From assembly GCA_023248745.1 (NCBI GenBank), contig JAHFDZ010000021.1, positions 1-38,735 on the forward strand: a stretch of DNA of 38,735 nucleotides. The letters are read 5' to 3'. Positions 15,657 through 23,477 of the stretch are shown here, one piece after another. The notes under the pieces are model-generated. The model was not told where the DNA came from. It made no database searches and saw nothing but the letters and a program-made list of their open reading frames with translations. The stretch's first letter is position 1. Each line of letters starts with the position of its first letter. The DNA is from Myxococcales bacterium (GTDB taxonomy: Bacteria; Myxococcota_A; Polyangia; Polyangiales; Polyangiaceae). Made by a program: the position numbers and the translations under genes.

Positions 15657-16319
15657 TCAGTGAGCGGCGCGTTTGCGATCGATGCCAGGGTGCGATGGGT
15701 CGCCAGGTTCGTGTCGCGGATTGTCGTCACGGCGTTCGCCATCACGATCGACGAAGGACATGAGCAAGTCCTTCTTGTAGATGAATTGGTCGCGCGAATC
15801 GTATGGAACGGCGTGAACGCCAGTGTCCATGCGAATGGCGTCGCATGGGCAAGCTTCGACACAGAAGCCGCAGAAGATGCAGCGGAGTTCGTCAATAACG
15901 AAACGGACTGGGAACCGCTCGTGGCCGCGTCGTGCGTCGCCTTCGGCGTACTCGCCTGGCTCGATGAAGATGCACTGCGCTGGACACGCTGTGGAACAGC
16001 AGAGGCATGCAACGCAACGCGGATCTCCGTTCGCGCGAACTGTGAGTCGGTGGACACCGCGGAATCGCTCCGGATACGGACGCTTCTGCTCTGGATAGGA
16101 GATCGTGCTGATGCCGGGATCGAGTCGTTCGTGCACGGGATCGGGTCGCTCGCCACGAAGCATCTCCTTGGTGTTGGAAAAGAAGTGCTGCATCGACACC
16201 GCAACGCCACGAACCACCTCAGGAATGTATGCCTGCGTCGTAAGGGTCCGTTCGGCGGCCACAACATGCATCGCAGGTGCGCGGGCGCTTACGGGCTTCT
16301 TTGGAAATGTAACTGCCAT
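15657..16319 (-). CDS. nuoI: NADH-quinone oxidoreductase subunit I (two [4Fe-4S] ferredoxin-type)
   Basis: A 220-residue Complex I subunit I (TYKY type) that carries electrons to the quinone site through two [4Fe-4S] clusters. Ligand sets are C102-xx-C105-xx-C108-xxx-C112-P and C147-xx-C150-xx-C153-xxx-C157-P. An extra Cys107 lies within the first motif. The N-terminal VVRGVAVSMQHFF helix and the conserved YPERFRGVHRLTVRANGDPRC are typical. The C-terminus is longer and charged (DRDGERRDDNPRHEPGDPSH). ATG at 16319 is chosen because GAGGAA lies 8 nt upstream; a longer in-frame extension to 16382 overlaps nuoH and is not typical of the family. The gap to nuoH is 31 bp. Confidence 0.96.
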   Translation of the reverse strand: MAVTFPKKPVSARAPAMHVVAAERTLTTQAYIPEVVRGVAVSMQHFFSNTKEMLRGERPDPVHERLDPGISTISYPEQKRPYPERFRGVHRLTVRANGDPRCVACLCCSTACPAQCIFIEPGEYAEGDARRGHERFPVRFVIDELRCIFCGFCVEACPCDAIRMDTGVHAVPYDSRDQFIYKKDLLMSFVDRDGERRDDNPRHEPGDPSHPGIDRKRAAH

Positions 16320-16327
16320 CGTTTCTT

Positions 16328-16333
16328 TTCCTC
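16328..16333 (-). promoter_or_regulatory. ribosome-binding site GAGGAA of nuoI
   Basis: Minus-strand GAGGAA 8 nt before the ATG at 16319, within a purine-rich run. It decides for the shorter nuoI start over the frame extending to 16382. Confidence 0.7.
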
Positions 16334-16350
16334 TTCTGTCACGTTGCGCG

Positions 16351-17766
16351 TTACGCCTGCATTGGCTCGACGGCGGTACCACCAGTTCGATCGGCGAACG
16401 CCGAGGATGAACCGACCTTCCAGAACTCGCGACGCTTGTTGCGAGCGAAACCGACGATGCCGCGAATCACGATGGCCGGCACAAGGATAGCGACGACCCA
16501 TCGCGACAAATCGGTAAGGATCTTGATTGTCGGCTCAGCCGCTGCCCCAATGTCCTTCAAGATCAAGTACGCAAGACCAGCGAGCATGATGTTCGCGAGT
16601 GATGCAGGAAGGAGCACCTTCCAACAGAGGCGCATCAACTGGTCGTAGCGAAAGCGTGGCAAGCTCCATCGCACGAAGGTCTGAATGAAACAGATCGCGA
16701 TGACTTTGCCGAAGAAGGCGAGCGCACCAAAGAGCACGACCGCCCAGTGCTGAATTGGCGCGACACCTGTGGTGGCCATTGCCTTCACAGTTTCGTTTGT
16801 GGGCAACTTTGCCGTGAGCATCTCGCCCACTTGTTGGATGATGTTGGTGTCGCCAAACGTGATGTGAATACCGTCTCGATGAAGAAACGGCAGCGCCCAG
16901 CCACCAAGGAAGAGCGTCACGATAAGCATCGAGCTCGTCACAACCTCCATGTACTCGCCGAGGTAGAACATGCCGAACTTCATGCCCGAATATTCGGTAA
17001 AGTAACCTGACACAAGTTCGCTCTCGGCCTCAGGAAGGTCGAAAGGAACGCGCTTTGTTTCTGCAACCGCGGCGGCAAAGAAAAGGAGGAATGCGAACGG
17101 CTGAACGAAAATTCCCCAAGCATTCTCGGACTGCCAGCGAATCATCTCGTCGGGCCGAATGGTGCCGTAGATCATAAACGCGCCGATCAGCGACATGCCG
17201 AGGGTGACTTCGTAGCTGACCATCTGGCTCGCGGCACGAAGTGCGCTCATGAGCGAGAACTTGTTGTCGCTGCTTGCTCCAGCCATTGCCGCCGCGATAA
17301 TGCCCATTCCGGACACGGCGAAGACATACAGAAGGCCGCTGCGCAACGGAGCCACCGTCATTGCAAGCGGGAACACGCCCTTCTCTGGGTTGCGCGCGCA
17401 TTGATCCACCGCGACGCCCGCCTTTGTCAAACCTTCGAGGCAAAGCGTGTCGCCAAACGGAATGACTGCGAGCACCGTAAGCACCGACGCGACCGCGAGG
17501 ATTGGCGCGATGCCAAAGAGGAGCTTGTCAGCACGCGGCGGACGAAAATCCTCTTTGAAGATGAACTTAATCCCATCTGCAAGCGGGTGGAGAAGCCCAG
17601 CCAACCGCAACTCGAACTTGCCGATTTTGATGACGGCGCGATTCGGCCCAATGCGGTCTTGGATCATCGCGCTCTGGCGACGGTCGGCCCATGTGAGGAT
17701 CGCACCCAAGTTGAGGGTGAAGGCGATCATCAAGGCAATCTTCAAAACGATGTAGAGAATCGGCAT
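16351..17766 (-). CDS. nuoH: NADH-quinone oxidoreductase subunit H, extended form
   Basis: The membrane subunit of Complex I that forms part of the quinone chamber. The signature ETKRVPFDLPEAESELV (236-252) and GPNRA near 40 are intact, as is YFTEYSGMKFGMFYLGEY after it. At 471 residues it is longer than the E. coli form (about 325). A loop with two Cys lies at about 106-130 (DTLCLEGLTKAG...DQCARNPEKG), another insertion at about 296-340 (HRDGIHITFGDTNIIQQVGE), and there is an extra C-terminal helix (RWVVAILVPAIVIRGIVGF) with a basic tail. Extended NuoH forms occur in several deltaproteobacterial-type lineages. The start ATG at 17766 follows nuoG by 19 bp. Confidence 0.96.
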   Translation of the reverse strand: MPILYIVLKIALMIAFTLNLGAILTWADRRQSAMIQDRIGPNRAVIKIGKFELRLAGLLHPLADGIKFIFKEDFRPPRADKLLFGIAPILAVASVLTVLAVIPFGDTLCLEGLTKAGVAVDQCARNPEKGVFPLAMTVAPLRSGLLYVFAVSGMGIIAAAMAGASSDNKFSLMSALRAASQMVSYEVTLGMSLIGAFMIYGTIRPDEMIRWQSENAWGIFVQPFAFLLFFAAAVAETKRVPFDLPEAESELVSGYFTEYSGMKFGMFYLGEYMEVVTSSMLIVTLFLGGWALPFLHRDGIHITFGDTNIIQQVGEMLTAKLPTNETVKAMATTGVAPIQHWAVVLFGALAFFGKVIAICFIQTFVRWSLPRFRYDQLMRLCWKVLLPASLANIMLAGLAYLILKDIGAAAEPTIKILTDLSRWVVAILVPAIVIRGIVGFARNKRREFWKVGSSSAFADRTGGTAVEPMQA

Positions 17767-17785
17767 GGACTTTGACCTTTAGCGA

Positions 17786-19369
17786 TCACTCGGCGGGAGA
17801 GGCTGCGGCGGAAGGACGCGCAGGAGATTCGGCATCGAGCAGTGTTCGAATTTGCTTCAACTTCGTCCAGGTTGCGTCAGAACCCAGCGCGCGTGCCAGA
17901 TCGGCAAGCTGCTGCCACGCAGGCTTCGAAGAGCCTTGCGGTGAGAGCGCGGCGTCCGACACTTGGGTAAGTCCCTTGACGTTGACGTAAGACCCGCTGT
18001 GTTCGGCCCACGACGTGACGGCAAGCACCACGCGCGCAGCTTTGGTGAGCGCACCTTCGTGCGAAGCGAGCGTGACCAACGTTGCCGCCTTCAATGCGCT
18101 TGCATCGGATGGCGCATCGCCACCGAGCGCAATGACGTGCCTCACTCGGCCCGCAGCGACATCGGCCGCGAGCGCTTCGAACGGCTTCGCATCGGGCACC
18201 AGCTGTTTCACGACAGCCGTGTTTGCGTTCTTGTCGCCGCTTATCAGGATGTCGTCCGCGTAGCCGTTTGCTGCGCCGGTTACGTAGAACGAGTTCGAAC
18301 CAAAGAGCGTTGTTGCGAATTGACGAAGCGCCCAGTTGTCTTCGAGTGAGTGCTGCGCGGAGAGCACAAACGCCACGCCTGATTTGTTGACGCCAGCAAA
18401 CAATTCCGCGGCTTCGCTAAGAGCTGACGTGTTACTCGCCGAGGTGCCGCTCGTTCTTGAGTCAAAAATGCGACCTTCATGCGCGCGGGTGTACGTGACC
18501 ATGCCTTCGTCGCACATCCAGAATTTGTTGACCGCCATGTTGTCGCGCGGTCGGTAGCGATACGCGCGGTTGTAGCGCGGGTCGTAGTCGAGGTGCGCGT
18601 TACAACCTGTTGCGCAGCCCTGACAGACGCTCTTTGCGGTCCGCAGAAACCACACGCGAGCTTTGAAACGAAAATCCTTGGTGGTGAGAGCGCCGACCGG
18701 ACACACGTGCTCGGTCATGAAGGTGTAGTGCCCTTCGAGTTGACGACCGGGTGCCACCGCAATCTCGTTGAGGTTGCCGCGCTCTCGCATCTCGAGGACG
18801 GGATCCTTCGCGACCTCTTCCATAAAACGCACGCAACGCGTGCACATGACGCAACGCTCGGCGTCGTAAACAATCGTCGGGCCGAACGATACGGCCTTCG
18901 GCTTGTGTACGGGTTCGTCGTGCATGCGCTTCTTGAATTGACCGTGTTCAAGCCAGTAATCTTGAAGTTTGCACTCGCCAGATTGGTCGCAGATCGGGCA
19001 ATCAACCGGGTGGTTGAGGAGCAAAAATTCTTGAACCGATTTGCGCGCCTGGTGAACGTGAGGACTGGTGTCGCCCTTTACTTCGAGGCCTTCGGCAGCA
19101 GACATCTGGCAGGCAGGCTGCAGCTTCGGCTTCTGAACTGTTTTGTATTCACCGGTGGCGTCGTCCAACTCGACGATGTCGAGTGAAACTCCGCGCGTGC
19201 CGGGCTTGGGCAGAATTTCGACCAAGCACATGCGGCAGTTTGCGGGAGCAGACAAGCCAGCGTGCCAGCAGTAGTGAGGAATCTCATGACCGGCGCGTGC
19301 ACACGCAGCGATGATGGTCTCGCCTTGTTCGAAAGCGACTTCGTGTCCGTCGTATTTGAATGTCGGCAT
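17786..19369 (-). CDS. nuoG: NADH-quinone oxidoreductase subunit G, short form retaining all Fe-S ligands
   Basis: A 527-residue NuoG with the N-terminal iron-sulfur domains of the family. Visible ligands are [2Fe-2S] C34, C45, C48, C87; the His-ligated [4Fe-4S] set H120, C124, C127, C133; a further [4Fe-4S] set C173, C176, C179, C223; and an N7-type set C249-xx-C252-xxx-C256-x29-C286. The remaining C-terminal part, about 240 residues, is a truncated molybdopterin-oxidoreductase-like fold (VAFVLSAQHSLEDNWALRQFATTLFG, HVIALGGDAPSD). E. coli NuoG is about 908 residues, so much of that fold is missing. The tail is Ala/Ser/Pro-rich. It follows nuoD by 39 bp, with no nuoE or nuoF between, although NuoG normally receives electrons from NuoF. 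Confidence 0.95.
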   Translation of the reverse strand: MPTFKYDGHEVAFEQGETIIAACARAGHEIPHYCWHAGLSAPANCRMCLVEILPKPGTRGVSLDIVELDDATGEYKTVQKPKLQPACQMSAAEGLEVKGDTSPHVHQARKSVQEFLLLNHPVDCPICDQSGECKLQDYWLEHGQFKKRMHDEPVHKPKAVSFGPTIVYDAERCVMCTRCVRFMEEVAKDPVLEMRERGNLNEIAVAPGRQLEGHYTFMTEHVCPVGALTTKDFRFKARVWFLRTAKSVCQGCATGCNAHLDYDPRYNRAYRYRPRDNMAVNKFWMCDEGMVTYTRAHEGRIFDSRTSGTSASNTSALSEAAELFAGVNKSGVAFVLSAQHSLEDNWALRQFATTLFGSNSFYVTGAANGYADDILISGDKNANTAVVKQLVPDAKPFEALAADVAAGRVRHVIALGGDAPSDASALKAATLVTLASHEGALTKAARVVLAVTSWAEHSGSYVNVKGLTQVSDAALSPQGSSKPAWQQLADLARALGSDATWTKLKQIRTLLDAESPARPSAAASPAE

Positions 19370-19408
19370 GTCTAGAGTCCGCGTTGCTTAGGTGCGTTAG
19401 TCGCTACG

Positions 19409-20623
19409 TTAGTGATCACATTCGCCGCCGATCATGTTGATCGAGCCGAAAATTGGGATGATGTCGCTGAGCATGCGGCCCGTGATGAGTCGGCTCAGCC
19501 CGTTGGTAATTTGGAAGCATGGCGGGCGGATGCGCACGCGGTATGGCGTCCCGGAGCCGTCGGACACGAGATAAAATCCGAGCTCTCCGTTGCCACCCTC
19601 TGTGTACGAGTAGACTTCGCCCTTTGGAATTTTTGCGCCTTCCATCACGAGCTTGAAGTGCTGGATGGTCGCTTCGATCGTTGTGTAGACGTCTTGCTTT
19701 TCGGGTAAAACGTAACGTGGATCGTCACAATTGACCGGGCCGTCGTCGGGCATGCGGTCGCAGATCTGACTCAGGATGCGTCCACACTGCTGCAACTCTT
19801 CGACGCGAACGAGAAAGCGATCGAGCGTGTCGCCCTTCTTGCCGAGTGGAACGTCAAAATCGACTTCGTCGTACTTCAGGTACGGGTGCGCCTTGCGAAC
19901 GTCGTAGTCAACACCCGACGCGCGAAGGCACGGGCCTGTCCACCCAAGCGCGATTGCGTCTTTGCCGCTGATGATGCCTACGTTTTCGAGGCGATCGAGA
20001 AAGATGCGATTCTTGAGCAGCATCTTCTCGCACTCGTTCATGAGCTGAAGCACGCGCGGAACCGTACCGCGCACCAACTCTTTGAATGCCGGCGTCGGAG
20101 GCTTCGCCATGCCGCCGATGCGACCGAACGAATGCGTAAGGCGTGCGCCAGTTTCTTCTTCGAGGATGTCCCAGATCATTTCGCGGGCTTTGATCGCCCA
20201 CAGAAACGGAGTGAATGCGCCAAGCTCCATCGCCATAGCGCCGGTGCACGTGAGGTGGTCGCTCATCCGCGCAAGTTCGCCGAGCGCCATGCGGTACCAC
20301 TGACAGCGATCCGGAACCACAAGACCGCAAAGCTTCTCAACCGCAAGCGCGTAGCCCACGTTGTTGAGCATCGGCGAGACGTAGTTCAAGCGATCGACGT
20401 ATGGAAATACCTGGGTCCATGTGCCGCGTTCGCACATCTTTTCGAAGCCGCGATGGAGGTACCCGATTTGAACGTCGGCTTTCGAAATGCTTTCGCCGCT
20501 CAACTCCAGCACGATGCGAACGGTGCCGTGCATCGCGGGATGTGAAGGGCCAAGGTTCAAATGCATCGGCTCCGACGGGAGCTCGAGTTCCCCTTCTTCC
20601 AGATCGATATCGAGTGGTTCCAT
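19409..20623 (-). CDS. nuoD: NADH-quinone oxidoreductase subunit D (49-kDa)
   Basis: The 49-kDa subunit of Complex I, 404 residues, which lines the quinone-binding cavity with NuoB. It shows the family landmarks HLNLGPSHPAMHGTVR, GYLHRGFEKMCE, YVDRLNYVSP, RMSDHLTC and the C-terminal RPPCFQITNGLSRLITG followed by DIIPIFGSINMIGGECDH. Length matches the normal stand-alone NuoD; it is not fused to NuoC. The first 15 residues are acidic (MEPLDIDLEEGELELP). ATG at 20623 lies 3 bp after the nuoC stop, and the CGGAG just before it sits within nuoC's last codons, so the two are tightly coupled. Confidence 0.97.
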   Translation of the reverse strand: MEPLDIDLEEGELELPSEPMHLNLGPSHPAMHGTVRIVLELSGESISKADVQIGYLHRGFEKMCERGTWTQVFPYVDRLNYVSPMLNNVGYALAVEKLCGLVVPDRCQWYRMALGELARMSDHLTCTGAMAMELGAFTPFLWAIKAREMIWDILEEETGARLTHSFGRIGGMAKPPTPAFKELVRGTVPRVLQLMNECEKMLLKNRIFLDRLENVGIISGKDAIALGWTGPCLRASGVDYDVRKAHPYLKYDEVDFDVPLGKKGDTLDRFLVRVEELQQCGRILSQICDRMPDDGPVNCDDPRYVLPEKQDVYTTIEATIQHFKLVMEGAKIPKGEVYSYTEGGNGELGFYLVSDGSGTPYRVRIRPPCFQITNGLSRLITGRMLSDIIPIFGSINMIGGECDH

Positions 20624-20626
20624 CGA

Positions 20627-21214
20627 TCAATTCTCCGAGTGCGGAAGGTGTGGACGTCGACCGAAGCTCATGCCCTCATCTGGGCCAAACGGCGCCAGCT
20701 TTTCGAGCGGCACGCCGGCTTCTTCTTCGGTGCGATACGGGATGAGTGGTTGCGTGCGATTGGCCGCGTAGTCTTTGCGAAGTGGATGCCCTTCGAATTC
20801 GGGGTACATGAGAATACGCCGCAAATCAGGGTGGCCGCGAAATGTAACCCCGCTCATGTCATAGGTCTCGCGCTCGAGCCACTCGACACCCGACCAAACA
20901 GGAACGAGCGAATCGATCTCGGCGCCATTCATCTCGTCGTCGCCCACGCGCGCCTTCATGCGCAATCGATGTCGAAGCGACGTCGAATAGACATGAAGGA
21001 CGACTTCCATCCGCGGCAAGCGCTCTGGATAGTCAACGCCACAAAGGTCTATCGGCATATCGAACGAGAGCTTTGAATCGTCGCGCAAGAAGAGTGCAAT
21101 CTCCTTCCAACGCGCTGCATCGACAACCGCAGTGTCGTCGCCAAGAAAGGATGACGTCTCCAGAATTGCGGCCCCAAATCGCTCTTTGAGGCGTGAGAGT
21201 GCGGCTTCGCTCAT
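20627..21214 (-). CDS. nuoC: NADH-quinone oxidoreductase subunit C (30-kDa)
   Basis: A 195-residue peripheral-arm subunit. The 30-kDa signature is clear near the C-terminus: ERETYDMSGVTFRGHPDLRR, then ILMYPEFEGHPLRKDY. The central segment CGVDYPERLPRMEVVLHVYS is also typical. The ATG overlaps the nuoB stop as ATGA (21211-21214), indicating translational coupling. C and D are separate genes here, unlike the fused NuoCD of E. coli. Confidence 0.96.
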   Translation of the reverse strand: MSEAALSRLKERFGAAILETSSFLGDDTAVVDAARWKEIALFLRDDSKLSFDMPIDLCGVDYPERLPRMEVVLHVYSTSLRHRLRMKARVGDDEMNGAEIDSLVPVWSGVEWLERETYDMSGVTFRGHPDLRRILMYPEFEGHPLRKDYAANRTQPLIPYRTEEEAGVPLEKLAPFGPDEGMSFGRRPHLPHSEN

Positions 21215-21786
21215 TCGTCTCTCCCGCTCGCGGACGTTCGCAACGTCACTAGATCGTTCTTCGGATCAGCAGGGTCTTGGCGCGGCTTCACAACACCCGG
21301 CCTGCGATCGCCGCTCGCGATTTTGTCTTGTAGGAGCATGAGACCGTCAAGGATGGCTTCCGGCCGTGGTGGGCATCCGGGGATGTACACATCGCACGGG
21401 ATAATTTTGTCAAGACCTGGAACGGTTGTGTAGTTGTCGTAAAAGCCGCCACAACTGGCGCACGTTCCGAACGCGATGACCCACTTTGGATCCATCATTT
21501 GCTCGTAGATGCGGCGAAGCACCGGCGCTTGACGCTGGCTGATAGTGCCTACGACCCACAACACGTCGGACTGGCGTGGCGAAAATCGAGGCGCCTCGGC
21601 GCCAAAACGCGCGATGTCGAATCGCGGGCTAACCGTTGACATGAACTCCATGCCACAGCACGCGGTTACGAACGGATATTGAAACAGCGAGTACTTGCGC
21701 GCCCAGGAAAGCAGCGCGTCAAACTTCGTTGTGGCGAAGCCTTGCTCGCTGCCATCAATTGTAACAGTGCGAGTTACTTCTCCCAT
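21211..21786 (-). CDS. nuoB: NADH-quinone oxidoreductase subunit B (cluster N2 carrier)
   Basis: A 191-residue PSST-type subunit carrying the terminal [4Fe-4S] cluster N2. The ligands are the tandem C43-C44 of TACCGMEFM, C109 in FGTCASCGG and C138 in IPGCPPRPE. R-x-S-P-R-Q-S-D and WVIAFGTCASCGG are canonical. The C-terminal 40 residues (SGDRRPGVVKPRQDPADPKND) are charged and variable. ATG at 21786 is chosen although the frame extends to 21870; the extension is the nuoA gene read in another frame. The start lies inside nuoA, giving a 13-bp overlap. Confidence 0.97.
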   Translation of the reverse strand: MGEVTRTVTIDGSEQGFATTKFDALLSWARKYSLFQYPFVTACCGMEFMSTVSPRFDIARFGAEAPRFSPRQSDVLWVVGTISQRQAPVLRRIYEQMMDPKWVIAFGTCASCGGFYDNYTTVPGLDKIIPCDVYIPGCPPRPEAILDGLMLLQDKIASGDRRPGVVKPRQDPADPKNDLVTLRTSASGRDE

Positions 21787-22136
21787 TCGAGAGCTCCCTT
21801 TCGCCAAACGTAAACGAGGGCCACAACGATGACACCCAGGAAGGCCAGCATCGACCCGAACCCGAACCATCCGAGCTGCTTGAACTGAACGGCCCAGGGG
21901 TAAACAAAGACCGCTTCAATATCGAAGACTACGAACAGAATCGCGGTCAGGTAGAATTTTACCGAAAGCTTGACGTGGTTGCCGCCAGTGGATTCGGAGC
22001 CGCATTCGTAGGGCTGAATTTTCTCGGGCGTTGGCTTGGCTTTCGGGCCGAGAAACGTAGCCGCTGTAAAGATGACGGACGCCAGCAACGTTGCGGCGGT
22101 GAACATCATGAACATCGGCAGGTAGGAGGCGATCAT
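21774..22136 (-). CDS. nuoA: NADH-quinone oxidoreductase subunit A
   Basis: A 120-residue membrane subunit of Complex I with three predicted helices. The conserved loop KIQPYECGSESTGG (with its single Cys) precedes VKLSVKFYLTAILFVVFDIEAVFVYPWA, both typical of NuoA. ATG at 22136 has a purine-rich GGGAAAGGACAG upstream. It opens the nuoA-B-C-D-G-H-I cluster, so the main promoter should lie in or beyond 22137-22313. The end overlaps nuoB by 13 bp. Confidence 0.96.
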   Translation of the reverse strand: MIASYLPMFMMFTAATLLASVIFTAATFLGPKAKPTPEKIQPYECGSESTGGNHVKLSVKFYLTAILFVVFDIEAVFVYPWAVQFKQLGWFGFGSMLAFLGVIVVALVYVWRKGALEWEK

Positions 22137-22313
22137 CGTCTGTCCTTTCCCTGGAGCTTTGTGGTTGTCGCCGAATCCGACGCGATGGCTTGGGTGGCCG
22201 CGGTCAAAAATACCTTCAAGTATTCCTCGCTTGGCGTCGTAGCCATGGCTCGGTGTTGACGAAAACCCTCCAAGCTTCTGGATGGCACGTAACCCCGACC
22301 CTTGTACTCATGT
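22137..22313 (-). other. 177-bp region upstream of nuoA; possible 37-codon ORF
   Basis: This is the presumed leader of the nuo operon. A 37-codon minus-strand frame from ATG at 22246 (MATTPSEEYLKVFLTAATQA...) ends in a TGA that overlaps the nuoA ATG as ATGA at 22133-22136. A GGAGGG lies more than 15 nt upstream of that ATG, too far for a good site. The peptide matches nothing I know. It could be a coupled leader or chance. No convincing -35/-10 pair was identified. Confidence 0.3.
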
Positions 22314-23450
22314 TTAGGTACCTTTACCAGCCAGTTCCAGCGCTTGGGCTCTCCATGCGGTAAGGGGCCGTCCCAAGGTCGATTCGATGCGCCGCATAAC
22401 TGGCGCGAGTTCGAGCTCTGAAACGCCGGCATCAAGCGCAGCACGGGCGCAAGCAAAAGCGGCAACGAACTTGTCGCGTTCGACAAATGCCAAGGAAAGA
22501 CGGGGCATTATCTCGCTCGCGCTCATTCCGAATGCGAGGGCGCGGCGAAGGGCTCCGATCGCTTCACCAGGTCGACCACTCGAGAGCATGGCGTCTCCGA
22601 GGCGGAAAAACAGCTCTGCGGCGGCTAGGCCTTCTTGCGCATACTGAATTCCGAGCCGAAACACTTCTTCGGCCTGCTCGACTTCACCCAAGCGTGCACA
22701 CGCCGAACCGAGAAAGCCCAGTCCTTTCGCGATAAGCCCACGCGCATCGGCGCTCAGCATCTGTCCTTCAGGTTGCCGCCAGAAAATCGCGAGTGGCGCA
22801 GGCCACGAGCCCAAGAGGCTAATCACCTTTTGCATATCGCCGGCCTCGTACGCAGCTTCGGCCTCAGCGACTTTGGCGAGATCGATAGCGTTGCGGCGAC
22901 CGGACGCAACGCGTTCAACCTCTTCGCGAACGAGGCCACGAATGCGCTGCCTGAATTGCAACAACGGGTGATACTCTTCTTGACCGTCGTGAATCGCGAC
23001 GAGCGACACCTCATTTGCGAGCTTCGGGTCGCGTTCGATGACTAAGCGACGAAGCGAATACCCGTAAAGCGGCGCAAGCAGCAGGTAGCGAACACCAATG
23101 AAGAGCTGAATATCCTCGACCGTTGGCGAGGGCCCGAGCGTGAGATCATTGCGATCATCTTCAACGAGAAGCGCTCCGACCAAGCGTCGACGGAAATCGC
23201 CAAGCGTGAGTCGCTGAGGCTCGACCTCGGTATCTTCTTGCTCGCCGAGCACGAAATCGACAATCGAGAGATCGGGGTTTTGGCGATCGATCACGAGCGA
23301 GGTGATTCGAGCTCCGATGATGACCGAGAATGCGAAAAACCGCTCACCTACGATGTCGCACAGCGCTTGAAACGCGCTAATTCCCTCGCCGATTCGCTCG
23401 AACCATCCGTCAGTGCGAACATTGTCGAGCGGTAAATCTTGGGGTTCCAT
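22314..23450 (-). CDS. TPR-like helical-repeat protein, function unknown
   Basis: A 378-residue protein from ATG 23450; GTG at 23462 would add four residues and neither start has a clear ribosome site. The N-terminal 200 residues carry no known motif; a hydrophobic RYLLLAPLYGYSL lies near 128. The C-terminal part is a helical repeat of TPR type: IAKGLGFLGSACARLGEVEQ, AEEVFRLGIQYAQEGLAAAEL, FFRLGDAMLSSGRPGEAIGA. There is no signal peptide, so it is probably cytoplasmic. It is on the same strand and close behind the TIGR02757-family gene (stop at 23478), perhaps the last gene of a small operon with it and the exported TPR protein. Function unknown. Confidence 0.72.
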   Translation of the reverse strand: MEPQDLPLDNVRTDGWFERIGEGISAFQALCDIVGERFFAFSVIIGARITSLVIDRQNPDLSIVDFVLGEQEDTEVEPQRLTLGDFRRRLVGALLVEDDRNDLTLGPSPTVEDIQLFIGVRYLLLAPLYGYSLRRLVIERDPKLANEVSLVAIHDGQEEYHPLLQFRQRIRGLVREEVERVASGRRNAIDLAKVAEAEAAYEAGDMQKVISLLGSWPAPLAIFWRQPEGQMLSADARGLIAKGLGFLGSACARLGEVEQAEEVFRLGIQYAQEGLAAAELFFRLGDAMLSSGRPGEAIGALRRALAFGMSASEIMPRLSLAFVERDKFVAAFACARAALDAGVSELELAPVMRRIESTLGRPLTAWRAQALELAGKGT

Positions 23451-23477
23451 CAGGGGGATCACGGATATTACGTCATC

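Noticed and set aside
18479-19186. 235-codon plus-strand frame
   Set aside because: Antisense of nuoG, whose Fe-S ligand motifs are unmistakable.
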